Source: Rhodopseudomonas palustris
GTDB taxonomy: Bacteria; Pseudomonadota; Alphaproteobacteria; Rhizobiales; Xanthobacteraceae
DNA length: 64,000 nucleotides
Direction of reading: 5' to 3'
NCBI RefSeq assembly: GCF_003031265.1
Contig: NZ_CP019966.1
Coordinates: 1,178,001-1,242,000 of the forward strand
The translations under genes were made by a program, and so were the position numbers. Positions 16,436 through 25,923 of this stretch are shown here, one piece after another. Each line of letters starts with the position of its first letter. The first letter of the stretch is position 1. A model generated the notes under the pieces. The model did not search any database and had not been told where the DNA came from. It saw only the letters and a program-made list of their open reading frames with translations.

Positions 16436-17184
16436 GCCGAGCACCTGCGACTTCGCGTGAAATCCTGATCGCCACCATCGCCGATCTGCTCGACGGCGTC
16501 CGCACCGTCGCGGTCGGCGCCTCGTCTCCGATTCCGGCCGCCGGCGCGATGCTGCTGCGCGCCCGCAGTGAGAGCCGCGGCCGCGACCCGGTGCGGGTGA
16601 TCGTGCTCGGGTCGCGCCAGCACAACTTCTTCACCAATGGTGCGTTCGAGCTGTTCGACGCCACCGCGCAAGGGCGGATCGACGCGTTCTTTCTTGGCGG
16701 CGGCCAGATCGATGGCCAGGCCAACATCAATCTGGTTGGCACTGGCGACTACCCGGCGAGCCAAGTGCGCTGGCCCGGCTCGTTCGGCTCGGCCTTCATG
16801 TACTATCTGGTGCCGCGGGTGATCCTGTTTCGCGAGGAGCATTCGCCGCGCGTCCTGGTCGACAAGGTCGATTTCGTCAGCGCGCCAGGCGCGAGCGAGC
16901 GGATCTATCGGAGCGGCGGGCCGTACGCGCTGCTCACCGGGCTCGCGCTGTTTGGTTTCGATCAGCAGCGCAAGCGGTTCTGTCTGCGCAGCGTGCATCG
17001 CGGCAGCTCGGCGGAGGAAATCCGCGCCGCCACCGGATTCGACTACGACGTTCCGCCGCAGGTGCCGTTCACGCCGGAGCCGGACGCGGAGACGCTGGCG
17101 CTGCTGCGCGGCCGCGTCACCGACGAGCTTGCCGAGTGCTACCCGCGATTTGCCGAAACGCTGGTGGCGGATCGGGCGGCGTAG
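16432..17184 (+). CDS. CoA-transferase family I, beta subunit
   Basis: A 250-residue beta subunit partner of the preceding gene, overlapping it by four bases (ATGA). It has the family GASSPIPAAGAMLL region and FFLGGGQIDGQANINLVG, where substrate CoA would lie. The classical catalytic glutamate of the SENG/EGG motif is not evident at the usual place, which points toward the IpdAB-like or an uncharacterised branch rather than a simple acetate transferase. The two subunits would form a heterodimer or heterotetramer. Confidence 0.8.
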   Translation: MSRAPATSREILIATIADLLDGVRTVAVGASSPIPAAGAMLLRARSESRGRDPVRVIVLGSRQHNFFTNGAFELFDATAQGRIDAFFLGGGQIDGQANINLVGTGDYPASQVRWPGSFGSAFMYYLVPRVILFREEHSPRVLVDKVDFVSAPGASERIYRSGGPYALLTGLALFGFDQQRKRFCLRSVHRGSSAEEIRAATGFDYDVPPQVPFTPEPDAETLALLRGRVTDELAECYPRFAETLVADRAA

Positions 17185-17344
17185 GCGCTCCTTGTGGCTG
17201 CGACGTCCGCGCGGCGCGCAGCCGGCGAATGAGGATCTGGAGAGCGGTCACGAGCGCGGCACGCCGCAGCGCCCGCCCACGTTTGGTGTGGAAGGCGATC
17301 AGCTCGGCGGTGACACGCGGCGTCTCGGTGCGCCGCGGCGGCAT
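17117..17344 (-). CDS. Possible small basic protein coupled to the MarR-GNAT gene
   Basis: A 75-codon frame whose ATG (17342-17344) overlaps the stop codon of the MarR-GNAT gene as TAATG, a typical coupled arrangement. The product is very basic, with RGRALRRAALVTALQILIRRL as a possible amphipathic helix, and ends in a proline-rich tail. Its last 68 bases overlap the 3' end of the convergent CoA-transferase beta gene. I do not recognise a family; the frame may be spurious. Confidence 0.35.
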   Translation of the reverse strand: MPPRRTETPRVTAELIAFHTKRGRALRRAALVTALQILIRRLRAARTSQPQGAPTPPDPPPAFRQIAGSTRQARR

Positions 17345-18285
17345 TACAGGCTCAGCTCCCAGGTCTCACCAATCAAGTCCTGGCCGAAGCTGCGATGCGG
17401 CTCGGCCGCGACACGCTGGAAGCCCGCGTCCTGATAGATCCGCCGAGCCGCGGTCAGGATGCTCTGCGTCCACAGTGTGACCTTGCGATAGCCGCAGTGG
17501 CGCGCAAAGCCGATCGCCTCCTCGATCAGCTTGCGTCCGAGCTGATGCCCGCGCGCCTGTGGCGTTACCAGCAGCAGCCGCAGCTTGGCGACGTCGTCAC
17601 TGTCGCGCACCAGGAACAGTGAGCCGGCTTGTGCGCCGTCGTACTCGGCGATCCAGCAACGCTCGCGGCCTGGATCTTGCGACGCCAGGAACTGTCCGGC
17701 GATCTCCGCCACCAGGGCTTCGAACGACGCATCGAAGCCGTATTCGGCCGCATAGAACGCTCCGTGGCTCTGCACCACCCAGCCGATATCGCCCGGCCGC
17801 GGACTGCGCAGAATCGGCGGCGGCGCGCTCCCTGCACCAAGCAACCCCTGAATGGTGGACATCGCCGCGGTCAGCCGCGTCCGCTCGCCCGGCGGCAGGC
17901 CCGACAGCATCGCGGTCACTTCGTTCTGTGAACTGCGTTCGAGCTTGGCGTAGGCGGCGCGGCCCTTGGCGGTCAGCGTCAATAGATGCTGGCGCCGGTC
18001 GGCTGGCGAGGGCGATCTCTTCAACAGGCCGTCATCGGCAAAACCCTGGATGATCCTGCTCAGATAGCCGGGATCGAGCCTCAGTTCGGTACCAATCTCT
18101 TTGGCGGTCGGCGAGTCGCGATGTGCCAGCTCGTACAGAATCCGCGCTTCTGTGAGCGAGAACGGGCTGTCCATCAGCCGCTGCTCGAGCACGCCGAGCC
18201 GTGCCGTGTAGAACCGGTTGAAGGCCCGCACCAGCGCGACCTCGTCGCCGTGGTTCGATTGCTGCTGCGCGATGGCTGCTTCCAT
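17344..18285 (-). CDS. Fused MarR-type regulator and GNAT acetyltransferase
   Basis: A 313-residue two-domain protein. Residues about 10-150 form a MarR winged helix (LTEARILYELAHRDSPTAKEIGTELRLDPGYLSRII, wing SPADRRQH). Residues about 160-305 form a GNAT acetyltransferase with the acetyl-CoA loop VTPQARGHQLGRKLIEEA. This fusion is a recognised family in proteobacteria. ATG 18285 (MEAAIAQQQ) follows a GGAGAC site; an earlier in-frame ATG at 18357 would add an unconserved basic stretch. It may sense a small molecule and modify it or another protein; targets are unknown. Confidence 0.88.
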   Translation of the reverse strand: MEAAIAQQQSNHGDEVALVRAFNRFYTARLGVLEQRLMDSPFSLTEARILYELAHRDSPTAKEIGTELRLDPGYLSRIIQGFADDGLLKRSPSPADRRQHLLTLTAKGRAAYAKLERSSQNEVTAMLSGLPPGERTRLTAAMSTIQGLLGAGSAPPPILRSPRPGDIGWVVQSHGAFYAAEYGFDASFEALVAEIAGQFLASQDPGRERCWIAEYDGAQAGSLFLVRDSDDVAKLRLLLVTPQARGHQLGRKLIEEAIGFARHCGYRKVTLWTQSILTAARRIYQDAGFQRVAAEPHRSFGQDLIGETWELSL

Positions 18286-18440
18286 TCGTCGTCTCCGGTC
18301 GGCCTTTGGCGATCTTCTTGTGAGATCGCTGGGCGAGCGAAACCATCTCAGCCGCATTAATTGCTTGTGTCAACAAAATGATTGCCAAAGGCAACTATTG
18401 CGACGTGCGGTTCGATCGAAGGGGCGGCTTCGAAACGAGG

Positions 18441-19007
18441 TTAGGCGGCGAGGATGACGCGGCTGCGCAGCAGGGTGCGGGATGAGCGGCCGAGGTCGCG
18501 CGGCAACGTTGCTTCCGCGCCATGTCCAGCGTGCCCGCCGAGGCGAACGTAGTGGTCGCGCGCGATCACAAGCCCCTGGTCAGCGCCGGAGCTGGAGAAG
18601 CTGCGGATCAGCGCCGTCAGGCCTTCGCGCCACCCGCTCGGGGCATAGGGCGATCTGGCGTAGCGGAAGATGCCGGCGCGCGGATGGCCGCTGGCGGCGA
18701 CGCCTTCGATGAATTGGGTGGTCTCCTCGATCCAGCCCGGATCGAGCACCGCACCGGCATGGAGAAACATCAGCCAAGGTGAGCGGGCCTGCTTGGCTCC
18801 GGCCGCGAGCGCTGCGGCGCGATTGCCGTCGAAGGCGAGATAGTTGCAGCCGGCCACATCGGCGACGCGGGCGATGGTGTCGCTGCCGCCGCGATCGACC
18901 AAGGTCACGTCGCTGACGACCCCGGCCGCAGCGCCCGGGACCAGCGACGCCAGCGTGGCGACGGCGGTCCGCTCGACGCCTTCGGTAGAAATGATCACAC
19001 TCAACAT
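18441..19007 (-). CDS. Short glycosyltransferase family 2-like protein
   Basis: A 188-residue protein beginning MLSVIISTEGVERTAVATLASL, the usual GT-A fold opening, with WLMFLHAGAVLDPGWIEE in place of the DxD metal-binding region. It is short for the family, which usually exceeds 220 residues. The DxD is replaced by HAGAVLDP, so activity is uncertain. It is single-gene, divergent from the radical SAM gene, and its 3' end faces the MarR-GNAT promoter. Confidence 0.7.
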   Translation of the reverse strand: MLSVIISTEGVERTAVATLASLVPGAAAGVVSDVTLVDRGGSDTIARVADVAGCNYLAFDGNRAAALAAGAKQARSPWLMFLHAGAVLDPGWIEETTQFIEGVAASGHPRAGIFRYARSPYAPSGWREGLTALIRSFSSSGADQGLVIARDHYVRLGGHAGHGAEATLPRDLGRSSRTLLRSRVILAA

Positions 19008-19142
19008 GTCCGGCGGGTGACCCTACGACGACAGATGCGCGCCACGCTTAGCACCTCACTGCCGCGAAATCAGCCGCGAATTGCGCAATGCCCATCATCC
19101 GGGCAAACTCCGGCGCGTCGCCGGTGACGGACGGTGCGAGTC

Positions 19143-19165
19143 GAACGTTTGTTCTTGATTTGTTC
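19143..19165. promoter_or_regulatory. LexA (SOS) box upstream of the radical SAM gene
   Basis: GTTC (19151-19154), seven bases, GTTC (19162-19165) is an exact match to the alphaproteobacterial LexA box GTTC-N7-GTTC. GAAC (19143-19146) adds the inverse arrangement GAAC-N4-GTTC with the first GTTC. The box ends 23 bases before the ATG, well placed to block transcription. Confidence 0.7.
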
Positions 19166-19188
19166 TTTCGACTCGCTATCTTGGACGC

Positions 19189-20349
19189 ATGAGCAGAGCA
19201 TCCAATGCCCTCAAGCGCCCGCCGGTCACGGCGCCCTCCGAGCCGGTGGGCGCGCCTTCCCCTTTCCCTGCCACCGAGGCGGCGGTTGACGAGCAGCGAC
19301 GCCGCGGTCGCGGCGCGCAGTCCAACGCCAGCGGCCGCTACGAGGCCGAGGCGCGAACCGCCTTCGACGACGGCTGGGAGAGCCTTGAGGACCTGCCGCC
19401 GTTCAAGACAACGGTGGCGCTGGATACCGCTCGCAAAGTCATCACCCGCAACGACTCGCCCGATATCGGCTTCGATCGCTCGATCAATCCGTATCGTGGC
19501 TGCGAACACGGCTGCGTGTACTGCTTCGCCCGGCCGACCCACGCCTATCTCGGTCTGTCGCCGGGATTGGATTTCGAGTCCCGGCTGTTCGCCAAGCCCG
19601 ATGCGCCTGCGTTGCTCGAGCGTGAACTGGCGGCGCCGGAATACGAGCCGCGGATGATCGCGATCGGCACCAACACCGATCCGTATCAGCCGATCGAGCG
19701 TGAACGGAAAATCATGCGCGGCATCCTCGAGGTGCTGGAGAAGACCGGCCACCCGGTCGGCATCGTCACCAAATCGGCACTGGTGGTGCGCGACATCGAC
19801 ATCCTGGCGCGGATGGCCAAGCGGCAGCTCGCCAAGGTGGCGCTGTCCGTCACCTCGCTCGATCCGAAGCTTGCCCGCAGCATGGAGCCGCGCGCTTCGG
19901 CACCGGCCAAGAGACTCGAAGCGCTGAAGCTGCTCGCCGATGCCGGCATCCCCACCACTGTGATGGTGGCGCCGGTGATCCCGGCGCTCAACGACATGGA
20001 GATCGAGCGCATCCTCGATGCCGCCGCCCATGCCGGTGTCAAGGAAGCGAGCTATGTGCTGCTGCGGTTGCCGCTGGAAGTGCGTGACCTGTTCCGCGAA
20101 TGGCTGATGGCGAACTATCCGGACCGTTATCGCCACGTCTTCACGCTGATCCGCGACATGCGCGGTGGCCGTGACTACGACTCGCAATGGGGCACCCGGA
20201 TGAAGGGGACCGGCCCGATCGCCTGGATGATCGGCCGGAGGTTCGAGACCGCCTGCACGCGGCTCGGGCTGAACAAGCGCCGCTCCAAGCTGACCCTCGA
20301 TCATTTCGAGAAGCCGGAGAAGGCCGGGCAGCAACTCAGCCTGTTCTGA
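19189..20349 (+). CDS. PA0069-family radical SAM protein
   Basis: A 386-residue radical SAM enzyme of the SplB-related PA0069/Rv2578c family. The cluster motif CEHGCVYCFARPTH begins at residue 105. Family motifs SINPYRG just before it, IAIGTNTDPYQPIE and TKSALVVRDIDIL follow in order, and the N-terminal 60 residues are low-complexity. The family resembles spore photoproduct lyase, but its substrate is unknown. A LexA box just upstream suggests induction by DNA damage, which fits a repair-related task. rnhB follows after 96 bases on the same strand. Confidence 0.92.
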   Translation: MSRASNALKRPPVTAPSEPVGAPSPFPATEAAVDEQRRRGRGAQSNASGRYEAEARTAFDDGWESLEDLPPFKTTVALDTARKVITRNDSPDIGFDRSINPYRGCEHGCVYCFARPTHAYLGLSPGLDFESRLFAKPDAPALLERELAAPEYEPRMIAIGTNTDPYQPIERERKIMRGILEVLEKTGHPVGIVTKSALVVRDIDILARMAKRQLAKVALSVTSLDPKLARSMEPRASAPAKRLEALKLLADAGIPTTVMVAPVIPALNDMEIERILDAAAHAGVKEASYVLLRLPLEVRDLFREWLMANYPDRYRHVFTLIRDMRGGRDYDSQWGTRMKGTGPIAWMIGRRFETACTRLGLNKRRSKLTLDHFEKPEKAGQQLSLF

Positions 20350-20445
20350 GGGCAGGGGGCCCGGTTCCCGCTGGTCTCGCTGAATTGCGGGCATGATCCG
20401 GAGTTTACGGTTGCGCCGGCTGTGCCTCGCCCGCAGCATCGCGGC

Positions 20446-21342
20446 ATGATTCGGGATACCAAACAGCCGATCAAGGTTCCGGCCAAGCTCGCGAGCCGAT
20501 CGGGCGGCAAGGCCGCCAGAGCGGATGGCGGGAAAGCGTCCACCGCGAAGGTTCGGGCTTCGAAGACTGTTGCGTCCAAGGCTGTTTCTTCCAAAGCCGG
20601 CGCGAAGGAAGCTGCCGGCAGCAAGCCCGCCTCTGCCAAGGGGTTGAAGGGCGTGATCGCGGTGGCGCCGCCGAGCTTCCGGCGCGAGCGCACGCTGATC
20701 AAGCGCGGCATCTGGCCGATCGCCGGCTGCGACGAAGCCGGCCGTGGTCCGCTGGCTGGTCCGGTGGTGGCGGCCGCGGTGGTGCTCGATCCCAAGCGCG
20801 TGCCCAAGGGGCTCGACGATTCCAAGCGGCTGACGGCGGAGAAGCGCGAGGCGCTGTTCGACGAGATCTGCGCCACTGCGCAAGTCTCGGTGGTCTATGC
20901 CTCGCCGGAACGGATCAATCGCGACAACATTTTGCGTGCGTCGTTGTGGGCGCTGACCCGCGCGGTGCATGCGCTGCCCGAGATGCCGCGCCATGTGTTC
21001 GTCGACGGCCGTGACCGGCTGGCAACTAAATGCGACTGTGAAGCCGTGATCGGCGGCGACGGTCTGATTGCCTCGATCGCCGCGGCCTCGATCATCGCCA
21101 AGGTGTCACGCGACCGGATGATGTGCCGTCTCGCCGAAGAATGCCCCGGCTATGGCTTCGAGCAGCACAAGGGCTACGGCGTGCCGGAGCATCTCGATGC
21201 GCTCGCGCGGCTTGGTCCGACGGTGCATCACCGCCGCTTCTTCGCGCCGGTCGCCGCAGCCTGGCAGAAGATCGAAGGCGCTCGGCCGCCGCAGATCCGC
21301 GACCTGTTCGAGGCCGACGTTACGGTCGAAGCCACCGCGTGA
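20446..21342 (+). CDS. rnhB: Ribonuclease HII with basic N-terminal tail
   Basis: A 298-residue enzyme that removes ribonucleotides from DNA and RNA-DNA hybrids. The catalytic domain begins near residue 85 ([21 protein letters not shown], with the DE pair at about 96-97), followed by LDDSKRL, then FVDGRDRL and AKVSRDRMM with the other acidic residues in context. The first 75 residues are a Lys/Ala/Ser-rich tail like histone H1, absent from the usual 200-residue enzymes. ATG 20446 was preferred over GTG 20422, which lacks a ribosome-binding site. The 3' end overlaps a possible GTG start of the next gene. Confidence 0.93.
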   Translation: MIRDTKQPIKVPAKLASRSGGKAARADGGKASTAKVRASKTVASKAVSSKAGAKEAAGSKPASAKGLKGVIAVAPPSFRRERTLIKRGIWPIAGCDEAGRGPLAGPVVAAAVVLDPKRVPKGLDDSKRLTAEKREALFDEICATAQVSVVYASPERINRDNILRASLWALTRAVHALPEMPRHVFVDGRDRLATKCDCEAVIGGDGLIASIAAASIIAKVSRDRMMCRLAEECPGYGFEQHKGYGVPEHLDALARLGPTVHHRRFFAPVAAAWQKIEGARPPQIRDLFEADVTVEATA

Positions 21343-21413
21343 GTGCGGCGGCGCCGGTTGCGCGTGCGGCCGCCGGGCTCTATCACGGTCAGACCGAATT
21401 TCGCTGGCCCCAC

Positions 21414-22922
21414 ATGCGCTTCGCCTCCCTGATCGTCGAACTGATCCGCGCACGGCCGCTGCTGGTGTTCTGGCTGGTGGTGTGCGCCCAGGCGCTGCTG
21501 TGGGTGCTGGTGCCGACGCTGTTCTACGCCAGCCCTCCGGGCGATGTGGCGGTGGTGCTGGCCTATGGCCGCGAGTACCAGGTCGGCACTGATCTTGGTC
21601 CGCCGCTGGCGTTCTGGCTCGCCGATGTCGCCTATCGGGCCGCCGGCAATCACATGATCGGCGTCTATGTGCTGGCGCAGCTCTGCTTCGTCGTCACGTT
21701 CTATGCGCTGTTCCAGCTCGCCCGCAGCGTGGTCGGGCCACAATACGCTGTGGTCGCGGTGCTGCTGACCTCGACGGTCACCGCCTTTGCTGGCTCGGGC
21801 GTCGAGTTCGGCCCGCTGATCCTGGCGCGGCCGCTGTGGGCGCTGGTGCTGTGGCACGGCTGGCAGGTGATCGGCCAGCACCGCCGTGCGGCCTGGTTCG
21901 CGTTGTCGATTGAGATCGGCCTGCTGCTGCTGACCACCGTTGCGGCGCCGGCGCTGCTCCTGCTGCCGCTCGCCTTCGCGCTCGCCAATGCGCGCTGCCG
22001 CCGGGCGCTGGTCGCGCTTGATACGGTATTCGCCCTGCTGGTGATCGCCGTGCTGGCGCTGCCTTATGGCGTCTGGCTGCTGCGCGCCGATCAGTTTGCG
22101 CTGCCGGCGCTGCCGACCACGGCGGATCTCGGCGATCGCGCGCTGCTGGGATTGAAGCTGTTCGGCGGACTGGTGATCTCGCTCGCCGGCATTGCGCTGC
22201 TCGCGGTGCTCAATATCGGCCGGTTCGCCCCCAAGCACCACGACGCGCCGATGATCGCGCGGCCGCCGGTCGATCCGCTGGCGCGGCAGTTCGTCTATGT
22301 GTTCGCGCTGGTGCCGCCGATTGTCGCCAGCATCGCGGCCGCCGTGTTCGGCCTCGGCCATGTGGTCGGCGGTGCGGGCGTGGTGCTGCTGCTCGCCGGT
22401 CTCGCGGTGATGATGGTGATTGGCGACGTGCTGTATCTGCATCGCCAGCGCTTGTTGCGCTCGGCCTGGGCGGCGCTGATCGCAGCACCCGCCGTCGCGG
22501 TGATCTTCACCGTGGTTGTGCAGCCCTGGCTGACGCGCGCCGAGGTGCCGACCTCGATGCCATCCAAGCAGATGGCGCAGTTCTTCGCGGACAGTTTCGA
22601 ACGCCGCACCGGCAAGCCGCTGCCTGCGGTCGCCGGCGATCCGCAGCTCGCCAGCCTGATCGCTCTGGCGCCGTCGCGCCCGCATCTTTTGCTCGATGCC
22701 ACGCCGGCGCGGACGCCGTGGATCAAGCAAGGCGACTTCGAACGTAACGGCGGCGTGGTGGTGTGGCGTGCGGCCGATACGGCGGGCCGGCCGCCGGACG
22801 AGATCGCCCAACGCTTCCCGGGCATCGTGCCGGAGCTGCCGCGCGGTTTCGACCGGATGATCTCCGGGCGTCAGCCGCTGCTGCGGATCGGTTGGGCGAT
22901 CGTGCGGCCGAAAGCGCCTTAA
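21414..22922 (+). CDS. GT39-like polytopic membrane glycosyltransferase
   Basis: A 502-residue protein with 10 or more hydrophobic helices and an N-terminal pattern of the dolichyl-phosphate-mannose/ArnT superfamily: a first helix (LLVFWLVVCAQALLWVL), then a loop with acidic residues (SPPGDVAVVLAYGREYQ) and DLGPPLAFWLADVAYR. The C-terminal 120 residues are periplasmic. It would transfer a sugar from a lipid carrier in the periplasm; acceptor unknown. ATG 21414 is used. A GTG at 21339 overlapping the rnhB stop would add 25 residues and is also plausible. Confidence 0.75.
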   Translation: MRFASLIVELIRARPLLVFWLVVCAQALLWVLVPTLFYASPPGDVAVVLAYGREYQVGTDLGPPLAFWLADVAYRAAGNHMIGVYVLAQLCFVVTFYALFQLARSVVGPQYAVVAVLLTSTVTAFAGSGVEFGPLILARPLWALVLWHGWQVIGQHRRAAWFALSIEIGLLLLTTVAAPALLLLPLAFALANARCRRALVALDTVFALLVIAVLALPYGVWLLRADQFALPALPTTADLGDRALLGLKLFGGLVISLAGIALLAVLNIGRFAPKHHDAPMIARPPVDPLARQFVYVFALVPPIVASIAAAVFGLGHVVGGAGVVLLLAGLAVMMVIGDVLYLHRQRLLRSAWAALIAAPAVAVIFTVVVQPWLTRAEVPTSMPSKQMAQFFADSFERRTGKPLPAVAGDPQLASLIALAPSRPHLLLDATPARTPWIKQGDFERNGGVVVWRAADTAGRPPDEIAQRFPGIVPELPRGFDRMISGRQPLLRIGWAIVRPKAP

Positions 22923-22980
22923 GCCCGCCGCAGCTGCGCGGCGCGATCGCAGACGAACTGACCTTCTTGATTGTTTTTGC

Positions 22981-23808
22981 TTAGTTGGACGTCGCGGCGA
23001 GCGCGGTCGCGATCGCGCGCAGATCCTGCCAGGCGAGCCGTTTGTAAGTCGGCTGGCGCAGCAGATAGGCCGGATGCAGCGTCGGCAGGGCGCGGATGGT
23101 GCGGGTGCCGGTGTCGTAGTCGAACCAGCGGCCGCGGGTCCGCATGATGCCGTCGCGGGTGCCGAGCAGCGCCTGGGTCGACGGGTTGCCGAGCGTTACC
23201 AGCAGGTCCGGGTTCACCAGTTCGATCTGCCGCCGGATGAACGGCAGGCAGATCTGGGTCTCCTGAGGCGTCGGCGTGCGGTTACCCGGCGGCCGCCATG
23301 GGATCACGTTGGCGATGTAGACGTTGCCGCGGTTCAGCCCGATCGCGGCGAGCATCAGGTCGAGCAGCTTGCCGGAGCGGCCGACGAACGGCAGCCCTTC
23401 GATGTCCTCGTCGCGGCCGGGCGCTTCGCCGACGAACATCACTTTGGCCTGCGGATTGCCGTCGGCGAACACCAGCTGCGTTGCAGTCGCGCGCAACGCA
23501 CAGCCGTCGAAACGCTGCATCAGCTCGCGCAGCACGTCCAGGCTGGGTGCGGTCGCTGCGGCCTCGCGGGCTGAGATGATCGCAGCGTCCGGGCTCGCAG
23601 GTGGCGCACCGAATGCCAGCGGCGGCGGCGGTGCATGTAAGGCTGGCTTGACCATCGCGCGAGGTTCCGGCGCCGCCTCGCGTGCAGCCGGCTCAGGCGC
23701 GTCGTCGAGCATCCGGTTGATCGGATCCTCTGCGAGCGCGCAATCCACCCCTGCGTCCAGATAGAACGCGAGCAATTGACGCAGGCTCGGCACAGGATCG
23801 GGTGTCAT
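22981..23808 (-). CDS. Family-4-like uracil-DNA glycosylase
   Basis: A 275-residue DNA repair enzyme that removes uracil. The catalytic motif [20 protein letters not shown] is at residues 127-146 and the second motif [12 protein letters not shown] lies near residue 245. An N-terminal segment of about 85 residues is Pro/Ala-rich and variable. Only three cysteines are present (23, 103 and 187), so the four-cysteine iron-sulfur site typical of family 4 cannot form in the usual way. The ATG 23808 is preceded by normal spacing. It is transcribed towards the GT39-like gene. Confidence 0.88.
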   Translation of the reverse strand: MTPDPVPSLRQLLAFYLDAGVDCALAEDPINRMLDDAPEPAAREAAPEPRAMVKPALHAPPPPLAFGAPPASPDAAIISAREAAATAPSLDVLRELMQRFDGCALRATATQLVFADGNPQAKVMFVGEAPGRDEDIEGLPFVGRSGKLLDLMLAAIGLNRGNVYIANVIPWRPPGNRTPTPQETQICLPFIRRQIELVNPDLLVTLGNPSTQALLGTRDGIMRTRGRWFDYDTGTRTIRALPTLHPAYLLRQPTYKRLAWQDLRAIATALAATSN

Positions 23809-24009
23809 GCGGCGTGGTTTACCGTGAATGCGGGAAACAGAACAGCCGATCTCGATGCATCATGTTCCGCAATGCGAAACTTATTTTCGCATCTATGATC
23901 TCGAAGCTGGAAAGATGAGCCAGCCGGTACATTTGGGTGGTTGTTCTTCTTCTAAAAATGCGAAAGAACACCCGAGGAAACGTCTCCGAGAGTCCTGCGA
24001 GAAAAAACG

Positions 24010-25668
24010 ATGAGTGATGAAACGCTGCCGCCCCGCGAATCGATGGAATTCGACGTCGTGATCGTGGGAGCAGGCCCGTCGGGACTGTCAGCCGCCATTC
24101 GATTGAAGCAGATCAACCCCGAGTTGTCGGTGGTGGTCGTGGAGAAGGGCTCCGAAGTCGGGGCCCATATCCTGTCGGGCGCGGTGATCGACGTGTCGGC
24201 GCTGGATCGCCTGATGCCGAGCTGGCGCGAAGACGAGAGCTGCCCGCTGAAGACCCACGTCGAAGACGACCACTTCTACGTCATGACCGCGTCGAAAGCG
24301 CTCAAGGTGCCAAACATCATGGTGCCTCCGATGCTCGACAACCATAAGAATTTCATCGGCTCGCTCGGTGATCTGTGCCGCTGGCTCGGGCCGAAGGCCG
24401 AGGAACTCGGCGTCGAGATCTATCCCGGCTTCGCCGCCACCGAAGTGCTGTACGGCGACAATGGCGAGGTGCGCGGCGTCGCCACCGGCGACATGGGCAT
24501 CGGCCGCGACGGCCAGCCGAAGGATTCCTACACCCGCGGCATGGAACTGCTCGGCAAGTACACGCTGTTCGCCGAAGGCGCGCGCGGCAGCCTGTCGAAG
24601 CAGCTGATCGCCAACTACAAGCTCGACAAGGATTCCAATCCGCCGAAGTTCGGCATTGGTCTCAAGGAAATCTGGCAGGTCGAGCCGTCCAAGCATCGTA
24701 AGGGCCGGATCGCCCACTCGTTCGGCTGGCCGCTCAGCAACAATGTCGGCGGCGGCTCGTTCCTGTATCACTACGGCGACAACCTGGTGGCGGTCGGCTT
24801 CGTGGTGCACCTCAACTACGACGATCCGTATCTGTCGCCGTTCGAGCAGTTCCAGAAGTTCAAGACCCATCCGTCGGTGGCGCCGATCTTCGAGGGCGGC
24901 AAGCGCATCTCCTACGGCGCCCGCGCCATCACCGAAGGCGGCTATCAGTCGGTGCCGCGCCTGACCTTCCCGGGCGGCGCGCTGATCGGCTGCGCTGCGG
25001 GCTTCGTCAACGTGCCGCGCATCAAGGGTGTCCACAACGCCATCGGCTCCGGCATGCTGGCCGCCGAACACGTCGCGGCGGCGCTCGCTGCCGGCCGGAC
25101 CAACGACGAGCCAGTGGACTACGAAAACGCCTGGCGTGATTCCGTCGTCGGCAAGGACCTGTTCCGGGTCCGCAACGTCAAGCCGCTGTGGTCGAAGTTC
25201 GGCACCGCGGTTGGCGTTGTGTTGGCCGGCTTTGAAATGTGGTGTTCGACGTTCGGGTTCTCGGTGTTCGGCACGCTGTCGCATGGCAAGCCCGACCGCT
25301 CGACGCTCGATCCGGCCAAGTCGCATGAGCCGCACAAAAATCCGAAGCCGGACGGCAAGCTGACCTTCGACCGCCTGTCCTCGGTGTTCCTGTCGAATAC
25401 CAATCACGAGGAAGACCAGCCGGTGCACCTCAAGGTCGCCGACATGCAGCTGCAGAAGACGTCGGAGCACGACGTCTATGCCGGCCCGTCGGGCCGCTAC
25501 TGCCCGGCTGCGGTGTACGAGTGGGTGGAAGAGCCGACCGGCCCGCGCTTCGTGATCAACGCGCAGAACTGCGTCCACTGCAAAACCTGCGACATCAAAG
25601 ACCCGAATGGCAACATCACCTGGGTTCCGCCGGAAGGCGGCGGCGGTCCGAATTATCAGGGCATGTGA
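24010..25668 (+). CDS. Electron transfer flavoprotein:ubiquinone oxidoreductase
   Basis: A 552-residue inner-membrane-associated flavoprotein passing electrons from ETF (fatty acid and amino acid oxidation) to ubiquinone. The FAD motif VIVGAGPSGLSAAIRLKQ begins near residue 16. The membrane and quinone region carries GWPLSNNVGGGSFLYHYGDN. The C-terminus holds the [4Fe-4S] cysteines (RYCPAAVYEW, then NAQNCVHCKTCDIKDP) and ends in the highly conserved GGGGPNYQGM. Length and motifs are full. About 200 bases upstream are free of convincing genes and should hold the promoter. Confidence 0.97.
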   Translation: MSDETLPPRESMEFDVVIVGAGPSGLSAAIRLKQINPELSVVVVEKGSEVGAHILSGAVIDVSALDRLMPSWREDESCPLKTHVEDDHFYVMTASKALKVPNIMVPPMLDNHKNFIGSLGDLCRWLGPKAEELGVEIYPGFAATEVLYGDNGEVRGVATGDMGIGRDGQPKDSYTRGMELLGKYTLFAEGARGSLSKQLIANYKLDKDSNPPKFGIGLKEIWQVEPSKHRKGRIAHSFGWPLSNNVGGGSFLYHYGDNLVAVGFVVHLNYDDPYLSPFEQFQKFKTHPSVAPIFEGGKRISYGARAITEGGYQSVPRLTFPGGALIGCAAGFVNVPRIKGVHNAIGSGMLAAEHVAAALAAGRTNDEPVDYENAWRDSVVGKDLFRVRNVKPLWSKFGTAVGVVLAGFEMWCSTFGFSVFGTLSHGKPDRSTLDPAKSHEPHKNPKPDGKLTFDRLSSVFLSNTNHEEDQPVHLKVADMQLQKTSEHDVYAGPSGRYCPAAVYEWVEEPTGPRFVINAQNCVHCKTCDIKDPNGNITWVPPEGGGGPNYQGM

Positions 25669-25711
25669 TCGCTGTTCTGATCCCGCAGCTTTGACCACGC
25701 GTCCGTGAGCG

Positions 25712-25734
25712 GCGGCGAGGCGATGCCTCGCCGC
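25712..25734. terminator. Strong hairpin after the ETF:ubiquinone oxidoreductase gene
   Basis: Stem GCGGCGAGGC (25712-25721) and GCCTCGCCGC (25725-25734) with a 3-base loop, 44 bases after the stop codon. No T-run follows, so it may act as a Rho-assisted or 3'-protecting structure. The rest of the gap to 25,923 shows nothing else. Confidence 0.5.
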
Positions 25735-25923
25735 GCGGCCACGATCCTGCCATGTTGCCACCGTCTCAATCCAGCGACCGCCCACCGGCGCCGTCGGGGA
25801 CCGCGGCATTGTGCGCCGTCGGGCCTATCCTTGCGGTTGAGCGCCAAACGCGGCATTGTCGACACGATGCTGCCGGCTCGGCGGCCGGGCCAACGAGCCT
25901 TTTCCTGGAGCTAGGCAACCTTG

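Noticed and set aside
23828..24013. A 61-codon frame upstream of the ETF:ubiquinone oxidoreductase gene.
   Set aside because: It overlaps that gene's start, lacks a good ribosome-binding site and has no recognisable features; the region is more likely promoter.
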